A DNA stretch of 15,690 bases from an uncultured Bacilli bacterium (GCA_944358565.1 CALVRK010000017.1:1-15690); one strand, 5' to 3'. Positions 1 through 7,244 are shown, counted from the first letter of the stretch. Notes: generated from the letters alone by a model not told the origin. Translations and numbers: made by a program.

Positions 1-198
1 TTGTTTTTTCCAGTCCTTGAAGGATTTATGTGGCTAAAGCCAATGGATATTATCCTCCAGTGCTTAGCATATTATAATAGGTTTACCATCAAAAAATACT
101 TTCAAAGACAATTCACTTTGTTTTTATATCTCATTACTATTTCTATTTAATTCAAGCATTACAACTTTCCAAATTAAAGTTACATGAAGTAATGTCTT
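1..198. other. Non-coding stretch with three compact palindromes
   Basis: No convincing gene is seen here. Within the first 60 bases there are three short perfect hairpins in a row: TCCTT-G-AAGGA at 14-24, TGGCT-AA-AGCCA at 31-42 and GGATA-T-TATCC at 45-55. Closely spaced small hairpins occur at ends of IS200/IS605-type elements and in structured RNAs. On the minus strand the short open stretches before them (about 60-190) carry stops and match no family I recognise. It lies just downstream of the broken mTERF-like gene and could be its 3' region, an element end or chance; the window edge cuts off the context. Confidence 0.35.
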
Positions 199-859
199 CT
201 ATGGGTATTTTTTTAGTAATTCTTCTTTAGTTATTTTAAACTTGGTCGTAAATTTTTTATTATCAGAAAATAAATATCTAATGCTTTTATCATTAAATTC
301 AAAATTTATTTCTTTTAAATAATTATATCTAGCAAGGGTTAAAACTTCACTTTGAATAAAAGCTAATTTTGGATTATGAATAATTACTTTTTTAACATTT
401 AATTTTGATAATGTATTTAATTTTCTATTTAAAGTTTCTACATTAAAACTTAAAATTGATGGCATTTTAATGATTATTTGTTTTATTTCTTGGTCATTAA
501 AATTATATTTTTTTAATGAATCTATTTTACTTTTTAAGGTTGGAAGTCCATAGGCTAATTGGAAGTCCATAGGCTAATATGGTTGGTTTACTTGCTGTGA
601 TCTTTTCAATTTCTTTTATATTTAAATCTAAGCTTTTGAAATAGTTTATTTTTTCTTTTAGAAAATCTAATTTATAATTAACAATATTATAATATTTTGT
701 AATCATTTTTATAATAGAATTTTTAGAGTATTCAAGATTTTCAAAATATTTTAAGTTATTTTCAATTTTATTATCTTTTGTTTTTAAAGATAATTTTTTT
801 ATTTTACTAATTGTTTTATCGTCAAATCCATACTCTTTTAGATATGTTTCTGTGACCAT
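199..859 (-). pseudogene. mTERF-like helical-repeat protein, frameshifted by a 19-bp duplication
   Basis: Two overlapping open frames (859-527 and 570-199) are halves of one gene. Removing one copy of the 19-bp tandem repeat at 540-577 leaves 642 nt, exactly 214 codons, and joins ...KPTILAYGLP to TLKSKIDSL... without a break. The restored protein of 213 residues is a series of about 35-residue units that fit the pattern L..KI..LK.L.F...EI.KII...P.IL.Y, the signature of mTERF helical repeats. mTERF proteins are best known as organellar nucleic-acid-binding factors in eukaryotes; similar repeat proteins in bacteria have no role I can state. There is a good ribosome binding site (AAGGTGAGGT) before the ATG at 859. 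As read, the product stops after 110 residues with an aberrant tail; the ATG inside the repeat that opens the second half has no obvious ribosome binding site. Family call is from motif recall. Confidence 0.72.
540..577. repeat. Perfect 19-bp tandem direct repeat
   Basis: TTGGAAGTCCATAGGCTAA occurs at 540-558 and again, identical and adjacent, at 559-577. Because 19 is not a multiple of 3, the duplication shifts the reading frame of the mTERF-like gene that contains it. It looks like a recent replication slippage or recombination product, or an assembly error. Confidence 0.95.
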
Positions 860-878
860 ATAACCTCACCTTATAACG

Positions 879-907
879 AGTATATCATTATAAAGTGGAG
901 TTTGCAA
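879..907 (-). promoter_or_regulatory. Promoter of the mTERF-like gene
   Basis: On the minus strand a -35 TTGCAA (902-907) is followed after 17 bp by a -10 TATACT (879-884). Transcription would start about 870, just before the ribosome binding site. The preceding operon ends at a terminator (931-953), so this gene needs its own promoter. Confidence 0.5.
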
Positions 908-930
908 CGAGATGCTCGATATTTTGGAGC

Positions 931-953
931 AAAAAAAAGACCTCTTTGAGGTC
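931..953 (-). terminator. Intrinsic terminator of the mutL-iscS-thioredoxin operon
   Basis: On the minus strand GACCTC-AAA-GAGGTC is followed directly by eight T. The stem begins inside the TGA stop codon of the upstream gene (952-954). It is the strongest terminator in the window. Confidence 0.93.
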
Positions 954-2088
954 AGACCATCATAAATATACTTGGGGCAAATAGTAAAATAGCAGCAGCA
1001 ATTAACATAACAATTCCAGCGATTAATCTATTATAAGTTCCGATAGTATTTTCAATTATTAGTTCTTTAATGATTGTATTTACAACGGCAAGTAAAATTA
1101 GGCTTACTAATAGGTACATAAAGAAATATAAAACCATATTAACATAGGCTCCACCAATTATATTTTGAATTTCTAAGGCGGTTTTAACTAGGGATGGTGA
1201 ACTATGAACTTGGTTTACTAAAGTAAATGATGCAATAACACTTGTTATGATAATGCTGATGGCATATACAAGCATCTGCTTTTTACCGAATGTTTCTTGA
1301 AAAGACTGTAATATGCTTTTTTTAGGAATGTTTATTTTCATATGAGCATCTATACTGATGGCAGCAATAATAATGGCAATAATGCTTACAAAACTTCTGA
1401 TAAAGGTTGTTTGACTAATAGTAAATTCAGCATTAATAAATGTAAGTATTGCATAAGTGATGGTACTAGTTAAAACAAAGATTCCACCTAAAATCCAGCG
1501 TTTTTTCTTATTATATACACATAGCATTATACAAGATAAGAATAACATTACCCATAAAGATCCAAGGTTTATAGCATCGCTCATGCCTTCGGTTACAGCA
1601 ATGGTTGCAGCGCTTGTTTCTTTTACATTAGTATCACCTAAAATAGTGAAATGAATGGTTGGATCAGTATTTAAAGATGTATTGGTTGGAACTGGCTCAT
1701 CATTTTTTATTAATTCAACAATGTTAACTTTTGGATTTTTTAAATTATCAAAGATAGTTTTTTTTATATCTTCGGCAATAGAATCATTATATCCAGAAAA
1801 AGTCTTATTTCCAATAACGACAAAAGGAACACCATCATCAGTATTATTCAAAGCGGCTTGGACACTTGATAATAGTTCACTATTTTCATCGTTATTCCAC
1901 ACCTCATACATTTGAATGTTAAGGTTATCACCTAGCTCACTTTTTAAGACTTTTAGAAACTTTTCCTCTCTAGCACAGAATGGACAATCCTCACCATAAA
2001 AAACGTTAACATCTGCTTCGGCCTTTACTTTTGTAAATGGTAAAATTAACAATAAAGTTAATAGAAATAAGATTTTTTTAATTTTCAT
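952..2088 (-). CDS. Exported thioredoxin/glutaredoxin-like domain fused to CcdA/DsbD-like membrane domain
   Basis: The 378-residue protein starts with a signal peptide (about 1-23). A thioredoxin-fold domain follows, with redox motif CPFC at 35-38 and a cis-proline at 88 (GVPFVVIG). From about 175 there are six hydrophobic helices. Their arrangement and flanking residues resemble the CcdA-like half of clostridial glutaredoxin-CcdA fusions, which pass electrons across the membrane. In those, as I recall them, helix 1 carries a DGFNPCA motif and helix 4 a second cysteine; here the matching places read DAINLGS (about 171-177) and NQVHSSPS (292-299), with no cysteine. Only Cys186 and Cys190 remain in helix 1. 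The thioredoxin site looks intact, the membrane conduit altered. The AAGGAG site overlaps the stop of the cysteine desulfurase gene upstream, so the two are coupled. A role in extracytoplasmic thiol-disulfide exchange is inferred. Confidence 0.75.
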   Translation of the reverse strand: MKIKKILFLLTLLLILPFTKVKAEADVNVFYGEDCPFCAREEKFLKVLKSELGDNLNIQMYEVWNNDENSELLSSVQAALNNTDDGVPFVVIGNKTFSGYNDSIAEDIKKTIFDNLKNPKVNIVELIKNDEPVPTNTSLNTDPTIHFTILGDTNVKETSAATIAVTEGMSDAINLGSLWVMLFLSCIMLCVYNKKKRWILGGIFVLTSTITYAILTFINAEFTISQTTFIRSFVSIIAIIIAAISIDAHMKINIPKKSILQSFQETFGKKQMLVYAISIIITSVIASFTLVNQVHSSPSLVKTALEIQNIIGGAYVNMVLYFFMYLLVSLILLAVVNTIIKELIIENTIGTYNRLIAGIVMLIAAAILLFAPSIFMMV

Positions 2089-2099
2089 ATGAATTCTCC

Positions 2100-3206
2100 T
2101 TACATTAATTTTTTATAACTTTCATCAAAAGCTTTTAGAAAATTTTCAATATCTTTATCAGTTGTTTTTTTAGAAATACTTATTCTAACGCTTGTTTTAG
2201 CCTTTTCTTCATCATTTGTGAGAGCTAAAACGGGTTTGGAAGCTGCGCCAGTTGAACAAGCGCTCCTTGTTGAAATATATACATCTTTTTCTTCTAGGCT
2301 ATGAAGCAATGTTTCAGGTTTTATTCCTTTGACACTAATATTTAAAATATGCGGAATGGAATTTTCATTACTATTTACTGAAACGTTTGGATATTGAGCT
2401 AAGGCTCCTTTTAAGGTTTTGTTTAACTCTTTTACTTTTACAATATCGTTATCAATGTCTTCATAGCTTAATCTTAAGGCTTTGGCGGTTGAGGCAATAA
2501 GTTCTATTGGCGGAGTTCCGCTTCGAAAGATGGTAGTACTTTTACCACCAGCAATCAACGGCTCAATTATCAGATTTTCTTTTTTATATAAAACACCAAT
2601 TCCTTTAAAGCCAAAGAATTTATGGGCCGAAAAACTAGCGGCATCAACATTAGTTAAATCAAATTTAATTTTTCCAACAGCTTGGGTTATATCACTATGA
2701 AAGATTATTTTTGGATATTTTTTTAATAGTTTACCGATTTCTTCGATGGGCTGGCGAATACCTGTTTCACTACTTACCATGGCAATGGTAACTAAAACAG
2801 TATCTTCTGAAAGCATTTTTTCTAAGGCATCTAATTTAACTAAGCCATTTTCTAAAGGAACATAATCTATTTTGAAACCTTTTTCTTCTAGCTGTTTTAA
2901 AGGAGCATAAATAGATGAATGTTCTAAAGCTGTAGTTATTATATGTTGGCCTCTATTTTGAAATTTTTCCATGGCTTTAATGATCGTATTATTACTTTCA
3001 GATGCTCCTGATGTGTAAATAATTTCTGTAGGTTTTACGTTTAAAATACTAGCTATTTGATTAGTCGATGCATCTATTAAGTGTTTGGCTTTAGTTCCTA
3101 AGGCGTGCAGGGAATTTGGATTACCGATAAATTTTGAGGCTTTAACAAAGGTAGCTAAAACTTCATCATCGACAGGAGTTGTCGCACTATAATCTAAATA
3201 TGTCAT
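2100..3206 (-). CDS. Cysteine desulfurase, NifS/IscS family
   Basis: A 368-residue PLP enzyme expected to convert L-cysteine to alanine and pass persulfide sulfur to Fe-S cluster or tRNA thiolation systems in the cytoplasm. Visible landmarks are the N-terminal YLDYSATTPV, the cofactor region with His96 (ALEHSS) and Asp172 (HSDITQA), the PLP lysine Lys196 in SAHKFFGFKG, and the catalytic Cys317 in TRSACSTG. Length matches the family. The ATG at 3206 has AGAGGT 4 nt upstream; the gene lies 12 bp after mutL and 11 bp before the thioredoxin fusion, so the three form an operon. No scaffold (iscU/sufU) or thiI gene is next to it, so its sulfur acceptor cannot be read from context. I leave the symbol empty because iscS and nifS paralogues cannot be separated here. 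Confidence 0.93.
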   Translation of the reverse strand: MTYLDYSATTPVDDEVLATFVKASKFIGNPNSLHALGTKAKHLIDASTNQIASILNVKPTEIIYTSGASESNNTIIKAMEKFQNRGQHIITTALEHSSIYAPLKQLEEKGFKIDYVPLENGLVKLDALEKMLSEDTVLVTIAMVSSETGIRQPIEEIGKLLKKYPKIIFHSDITQAVGKIKFDLTNVDAASFSAHKFFGFKGIGVLYKKENLIIEPLIAGGKSTTIFRSGTPPIELIASTAKALRLSYEDIDNDIVKVKELNKTLKGALAQYPNVSVNSNENSIPHILNISVKGIKPETLLHSLEEKDVYISTRSACSTGAASKPVLALTNDEEKAKTSVRISISKKTTDKDIENFLKAFDESYKKLM

Positions 3207-3218
3207 ATATACCTCTTT

Positions 3219-5033
3219 CTATTTAATTGTATCAAAACCACTACGTTTGAATAATTTTTCTAAATCATAATTTGAATAATAAATCATTGTTGGTCTGCCG
3301 TGTGGACAGTTAAATGGATTTTTACAATTTCTTAAATCGGAAATTAAAGCTTCCATATCTTCCATAGTAATATTAGTATTAGCTTTAATAGCGTGTTTAC
3401 AGCTCATCATAGTGGCTACTTTTTCATTAAATTTCTCTATACTAAAATCTTTTTTTGTGGCAATGACAATTTCAATGATTTTTCTTATTGATTCTTCTTC
3501 ATGACCTTTTGGAAGCCAAGCTGGATGTTCTTTGATAATAACTGAATTAATGCCAAATTCTTCAATTTTGAATTTTAAATTTTCTAAGATATGCATATTT
3601 TCTTTTAAGATAATAAATTCATCATTTGATAGTTCAATCGTAATTGGAAAAAGCAAAGGAATTGAAGCAATATTAGGTTTGCCCATGGCTTCTTTAAATT
3701 TTTCATAATTACATCTTTCTTTGGCAGCGTGCTGGTCAATGATATACATGCCTTTTTCATTTTGAGCAATAATATATGTACCATGAACTAGACCAACGGG
3801 ATACATCTCCGGCATGAATTCTTTTTCTTTAGTATTTATTTTATATTCATCATTTTCCATGACAACTTCATGAACGATGTCACCATTATTTTCATCTTCA
3901 TAGATACTTTCGTTGACAGGAATTTCCGGTTCTTCAAACTCTATAGACTCAGTTTCAACTTTGGGTTCAGTATGAGAATGCCTTTCTAAATCAAAACGCA
4001 GCTCTTCTCTTTTAGGTTTTTCTTTTCTAATCGATACTTCGGGTATTAAATTTCTATCAGTAATAGCTGCAAAGATAGTTACTTTAATTAATTCTAGTAA
4101 AGTATCCATTTTACTAAATTTAATATCCATTTTAGTTGGATGGATGTTGACATCAATAACACTTGGGTCAACTTCAATGTTGATAACGGTAATTGGATAT
4201 CTATTATCTGGTTTATATGAGTGGTAAGCATCATTTATGGTTCTATTAATGTCCATGTTTCTAACTACTCTTCCGTTAACAATAGTTACCATATTATTTC
4301 TACTTGACCTATGGACTTCAGGAAGGGATATATATCCTGATATTTCATAATCGGCATTTTCACCTTTAATTGGAACCATTTTTCTAGCAACATCGGTGCC
4401 ATAAATGCTTTGAATAACTTTTAAAATATTACCACTACCATCGGTTTTTAAAATAACATTGTCATTATTTTTTAAAGTGAATCGGATATTAGGTTTAGAC
4501 AAAGCTAGTTTATTTATATAATCAGTAATACTGGCAAGTTCAGTATATAAACTTTTCATGTGTTTTAATCTAGCTGGGGTATTATAGAAAAGTTCACTGA
4601 CGGTAATGGTTGTACCCTTTCTAGCATCTCCTAAGCCAACTTCTAATATTTTGCCACCATTAATTACAACATGAGTACCTATTTCTCCCATGCATGTTTT
4701 TAAATCAACTTTACTAACGGCAGCGATAGATGCTAAGGCTTCACCTCTAAAACCTAAAGTAGTTAACCGATATAAATCATCTTCATCATCTATTTTACTA
4801 GTGGCATGTCTTGAAAAAGCTAAAACCGCATCATCTTTATCCATGCCTTTACCATTATCAATGACTTTTATTTGTCTTGTTCCAGCATCTTCTAATTCAA
4901 CTTTAATTTCGGTACTGCCGGCATCAATACTATTTTCTACTAGTTCTTTAACAACTGAGGCACATCTTTCAACTACTTCACCAGCAGCTATTTTATTAGC
5001 AAGAAGTTCATCCATAATTTTTATTACTGCCAT
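3219..5033 (-). CDS. mutL: DNA mismatch repair protein MutL (endonuclease type)
   Basis: MutL couples mismatch recognition by MutS to strand incision and removal. The 604-residue protein has the GHKL ATPase motifs in order: ELVENSIDAG (30-39, catalytic Glu30 and Asn34), DNGKGM (59-64), RHATSKI (75-81) and GFRGEAL (94-100). The transducer domain (about 210-330) and an acidic linker (about 335-405) follow. The C-terminal dimer domain holds the metal-dependent nicking site: DQHAAKERCNYE (433-444, the DQHA-x2-E-x4-E motif), SCKHAIKAN (544-552) and CPHGRP (576-581). This marks the methyl-independent, self-nicking class found outside enteric bacteria. The ribosome binding site is AAGGTGA, 4 nt before ATG 5033. 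mutS is not adjacent within the window. It is the first gene of an operon with a cysteine desulfurase. Confidence 0.97.
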   Translation of the reverse strand: MAVIKIMDELLANKIAAGEVVERCASVVKELVENSIDAGSTEIKVELEDAGTRQIKVIDNGKGMDKDDAVLAFSRHATSKIDDEDDLYRLTTLGFRGEALASIAAVSKVDLKTCMGEIGTHVVINGGKILEVGLGDARKGTTITVSELFYNTPARLKHMKSLYTELASITDYINKLALSKPNIRFTLKNNDNVILKTDGSGNILKVIQSIYGTDVARKMVPIKGENADYEISGYISLPEVHRSSRNNMVTIVNGRVVRNMDINRTINDAYHSYKPDNRYPITVINIEVDPSVIDVNIHPTKMDIKFSKMDTLLELIKVTIFAAITDRNLIPEVSIRKEKPKREELRFDLERHSHTEPKVETESIEFEEPEIPVNESIYEDENNGDIVHEVVMENDEYKINTKEKEFMPEMYPVGLVHGTYIIAQNEKGMYIIDQHAAKERCNYEKFKEAMGKPNIASIPLLFPITIELSNDEFIILKENMHILENLKFKIEEFGINSVIIKEHPAWLPKGHEEESIRKIIEIVIATKKDFSIEKFNEKVATMMSCKHAIKANTNITMEDMEALISDLRNCKNPFNCPHGRPTMIYYSNYDLEKLFKRSGFDTIK

Positions 5034-5063
5034 ACTATCACCTTTGTTTAACCTTCTTATAAG

Positions 5064-5093
5064 ATTATACCATTAATTGTTTAAAAAAAACAA
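5064..5093 (-). promoter_or_regulatory. Extended -10 promoter of mutL operon
   Basis: On the minus strand TGGTATAAT gives an extended -10 (TATAAT at 5064-5069); a weak -35 TTGTTT lies 18 bp upstream (5088-5093). A small dyad, ATTGTTT/AAACAAT (5076-5082 and 5088-5094), covers the -35 and spacer and could be an operator or chance. Confidence 0.55.
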
Positions 5094-5152
5094 TAATAGG
5101 CGATGTTTATTATAACTGTATATGAGTTTTAAAACTAAAAATGAAAATAAAC

Positions 5153-5181
5153 TAGTCAAATATATAAAAATATTATATAAT
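5153..5181 (+). promoter_or_regulatory. tRNA-Thr promoter
   Basis: TAGTCA (5153-5158), 17 bp, then TATAAT (5176-5181), about 17 nt before the mature tRNA 5' end. It is divergent from the mutL promoter; the 5034-5198 gap holds only these two promoters. Confidence 0.6.
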
Positions 5182-5198
5182 GTAATTGCATTAAATTT

Positions 5199-5274
5199 GC
5201 TGGAATAGCTCAGTTGGTAGAGCAGCTGTCTCGTAATCAGCAGGTCGCAGGTTCAAGTCCTGTTTCCAGCACCA
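5199..5274 (+). tRNA. tRNA-Thr(CGT)
   Basis: A full cloverleaf is present: acceptor GCTGGAA/TTCCAGC, D arm GCTC/GAGC with loop AGTTGGTA, anticodon arm GCTGT-CTCGTAA-TCAGC, and T arm GCAGG-TTCAAGT-CCTGT. The 3' CCA is encoded. Loop position 34-36 is CGT, which reads the threonine codon ACG. The last pair of the anticodon stem is T-T (31-39). It is the only clear plus-strand gene in the window and has its own promoter and terminator. Confidence 0.96.
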
Positions 5275-5282
5275 TATGAAAC

Positions 5283-5303
5283 AAACCGCTTTTAGGCGGT
5301 TTT
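5283..5303. terminator. Bidirectional terminator shared by tRNA-Thr and the metallopeptidase gene
   Basis: AAACCGC (5283-5289) pairs with GCGGTTT (5296-5302) around a 6-nt loop. A T run follows on the plus strand, and T-rich sequence (TTTGTTTC) on the minus strand. It starts 9 bases after the tRNA and overlaps the last codons and TAA stop of the convergent gene at 5292-5294. Confidence 0.85.
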
Positions 5304-6380
5304 ATTATGTTTAAAATTAATTTCTGAATATCCTTCTATCAGATATTCGCGGTTCTTTTTGGTTATCATTTCGATAGCATCTAAGCAACTTTGGATGTTA
5401 ATTTTTAATGGAGTTCCAACTCCGAAGGAAGCATATTTTTGATGTTTAATAAATCCCATAGTTCTTAGGGTTAAAAACAAATCATAGTATAGTTCAGCAC
5501 TACCTTGATTATATTTGGAAATTAACTCTAGGTCAAAATTAGAATTTAAGGATTTTTTTATCATGTTTAACAGTACTTCTTCATTAGTGGAATTTTCATT
5601 TGCGCAGTCACATAAAGTTTTACCCAAATGAATCGTAGGCATTTGAAAAATTCCATAGTAATCATGGTTAGTAGATATTAAACATCCTAAGTCTACTCTA
5701 TTTTCAAAACTAGGTCTTTTTTTATTTAAAGAGTAATATGTTAAATATTCAGCTAACTCTTGGGTTAAGCATTCTTCAATCATCCAAAATCCTTCTTTGA
5801 CGAATTCTTTATAATTAAGGTCTATATTAGTTAAACCTCTATCTTGCAAAGTAACTTCTATTGTATTAATGAAATCATTGATTATTTTTTCATTTGATAA
5901 TATATTTAAAATTTTATGTCCCATTTCATGAAAAATATATAGTCTTCTTATTTCTTGTGCTGTCAAATTTGGACTATTTGAGTGTCTAGTCATATTTTGA
6001 TTAATTTGAATTTTATTTCCAATACTATTTCCAAAAACTCCAGATAATTCTTTTGGTAAAAATTCAATAAGTCGAAAACCACTATTCTTGTCTTTTAATA
6101 ATTGTAAAATTTTAGGTAAGTTATAACTATCAAATATTCCAGTGAGCAATCCTGAAGCAAGAAAACTTTCTATGTCATGTATAAGTTCTGGTAATTGAAG
6201 TTTGATACTATTATTTAAAAATGAGCTATACATAAGTCTAATTAAATAATCTTCGATTTCTGGTAAAACATCCCAGTTATATTTAAATTTGAAATTTGGA
6301 TAATAATTGTTAATAAAATCTGAAAAGGAAATTTTAATAACAGATGATTCAGCGGTCCAAAACAAATTATCATTTTCCAT
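5292..6380 (-). CDS. Uncharacterised protein with HExxH metallopeptidase motif
   Basis: I do not recognise a named family. From the ATG at 6380 the product has 362 residues. An in-frame ATG ten codons upstream (6410) is less likely because AAAGGAG lies 7 nt before 6380, inside those extra codons. The protein has no signal peptide or membrane segment. Residues 148-155 read YIFHEMGH, a zincin zinc-binding helix (His151, Glu152, His155). About 47 residues on is an acidic helix, WMIEECLTQELAEYLTYY (about 199-216), whose glutamates could supply the third zinc ligand, as in gluzincins. The order is a 145-residue N-terminal part, this catalytic-looking core, then a helical C-terminal part. It stands 92 bp after desulfoferrodoxin and converges on tRNA-Thr. 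A cytoplasmic zinc-dependent peptidase is inferred from the motif alone; the substrate is unknown. Confidence 0.7.
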   Translation of the reverse strand: MENDNLFWTAESSVIKISFSDFINNYYPNFKFKYNWDVLPEIEDYLIRLMYSSFLNNSIKLQLPELIHDIESFLASGLLTGIFDSYNLPKILQLLKDKNSGFRLIEFLPKELSGVFGNSIGNKIQINQNMTRHSNSPNLTAQEIRRLYIFHEMGHKILNILSNEKIINDFINTIEVTLQDRGLTNIDLNYKEFVKEGFWMIEECLTQELAEYLTYYSLNKKRPSFENRVDLGCLISTNHDYYGIFQMPTIHLGKTLCDCANENSTNEEVLLNMIKKSLNSNFDLELISKYNQGSAELYYDLFLTLRTMGFIKHQKYASFGVGTPLKINIQSCLDAIEMITKKNREYLIEGYSEINFKHNKTA

Positions 6381-6472
6381 AAGCCTTCTCCTTTTAATAA
6401 TTTTTAACATTGACTAATAATCTTATTTTATTATTTTAATTATAAAGTGTCATAATATTATTTTGTGATTAT

Positions 6473-6844
6473 TTAATTAATATCAACTTTCCAAAGTCCA
6501 TGTTTATTACAGTAAGCATAAATTGTAGCTCCTTCTTGATAATTGAATATCCAAAACGGATCATCACCTGGTTTAAAGTTATGAATGTTAATTGTATCAC
6601 CATATTCTAGGGCAACAAAGTTTATATAGTGGTCTTCATCCATCGGATGCATTACCTCACCCACTTTAACAACTATTTTATTATCTCTAACATCATATGA
6701 TGGAACGTGTTTTTCTAAGGCAGCATCAACGGTATTGGCGATTAATTCTTCCATCGGCTCTGCACAGCATGATAAAGTACCTTTCCCTTCTACTAGTAAA
6801 GATACAATATTTCCACATTTTTTACATAAATAAAATTTTCTCAT
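6473..6844 (-). CDS. dfx: Desulfoferrodoxin (superoxide reductase)
   Basis: This enzyme reduces superoxide to hydrogen peroxide without making oxygen, a typical oxygen defence in anaerobes. The 123-residue protein has the N-terminal desulforedoxin-like FeCys4 centre (Cys7, Cys10, Cys26, Cys27). The catalytic Fe(His4Cys) site follows: His46 in EKHVP, His66 and His72 in MHPMDEDHYI, Cys112 and His115 in CNKHGLW; Lys45, used in catalysis, is also present. All key residues of the two-iron class are there and length is normal. The ribosome binding site GGAG lies 8 nt before ATG 6844. It has its own promoter, and a dyad over that promoter suggests control by a metal or peroxide regulator (inference). 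Rubredoxin, the usual electron donor, is not next to it. Confidence 0.96.
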   Translation of the reverse strand: MRKFYLCKKCGNIVSLLVEGKGTLSCCAEPMEELIANTVDAALEKHVPSYDVRDNKIVVKVGEVMHPMDEDHYINFVALEYGDTINIHNFKPGDDPFWIFNYQEGATIYAYCNKHGLWKVDIN

Positions 6845-6878
6845 TTTTACATCTCCATTCTTTAAGAAGTACTACTCC

Positions 6879-6915
6879 TTATTATCATTTTAATAATTTA
6901 TATAATTTTAGTCAA
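6879..6915 (-). promoter_or_regulatory. dfx promoter with overlapping dyad operator
   Basis: On the minus strand TTGACT (6910-6915) and TAAAAT (6887-6892) are 17 bp apart. The inverted repeat TTATTA-6-TAATAA (6879-6896) spans the -10 and probable start. AT-rich dyads like this resemble Fur/PerR-type boxes, which often control superoxide reductases, but the match is loose and could be AT-rich chance. Confidence 0.5.
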
Positions 6916-6936
6916 TTTTAATACCTTTTATATACC

Positions 6937-6965
6937 AAAAAACACGCTTTCTGTCATAAAGCATG
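6937..6965 (-). terminator. Intrinsic terminator of the candidate ncRNA
   Basis: On the minus strand CATGCTTT (6958-6965) and AAAGCGTG (6943-6950) form an 8-bp stem with one G-T pair and a 7-nt loop. Six T follow (6937-6942). It lies about 90 bp before dfx. Confidence 0.85.
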
Positions 6966-7238
6966 CCTTTGGATGGGGTTAAATTTTAATTATAGGTTAT
7001 ACTGACAGTTATAACATATAATTTAGTATCAAGATCCCATATATACGTACACTACTTAATAGCTTGATCAATATACGTATCTTTCTTCCCCTATACTAAT
7101 CTTCCACGTATAAGGTAAGCAAAGAAGTCTTAATTACTATCTATATTTTCAAATTTTTAATAAGTATAATTATACGGATCAAAAACTTGGGCGTATAGAA
7201 CTGCAAGTAATTAAGAAGGCTACGATATCCTATTAAGT
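6937..7238 (-). ncRNA. Candidate non-coding RNA, about 300 nt, unidentified
   Basis: A near-consensus promoter (7245-7274) and a T-tailed terminator (6937-6965) bound a stretch with no credible ORF on the minus strand. Successive, non-overlapping inverted repeats fill it. TCTTAATTACT/AGTAATTAAGA (7128-7138 with 7206-7216) encloses TATACG/CGTATA (7171-7176 with 7192-7197). Then come TATACGT/ACGTATA (7072-7078 with 7106-7112), ATCAAG/CTTGAT (7028-7033 with 7063-7068), GTTATA/TATAAC (6996-7001 with 7010-7015) and the terminator stem. The following gene dfx has its own promoter, so this looks like a stand-alone RNA rather than a leader, though read-through control of dfx is possible. I found no hallmark of RNase P RNA, tmRNA, SRP RNA or T-box. 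AT-rich DNA forms inverted repeats by chance, so the structure is tentative; the promoter-terminator pair is the stronger evidence. Confidence 0.5.
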
Positions 7239-7244
7239 ATTTAC

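Noticed and set aside
1457..1915. Plus-strand open frames opposite the thioredoxin-CcdA-like gene
   Set aside because: They lie entirely opposite a well-supported gene, have no ribosome binding sites and show no family features. The same holds for the plus-strand frames near 2482, 4690, 6697, 8121, 9859, 10692, 11785, 14154 and 15218.
5199..5294. tRNA-Thr 3' end as an integration (att) site
   Set aside because: I looked for a second copy of the tRNA 3' end nearby and saw none, and there is no integrase gene in the window.
6966..7238. Candidate ncRNA as RNase P RNA, tmRNA, SRP RNA or a T-box leader
   Set aside because: None of the hallmark stretches is found: no RNase P core GAAAGTCC, no tmRNA ends, no SRP GGAAG loop context, no T-box AGGGTGG. 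The ACAGAAA inside the terminator loop is too short to count.
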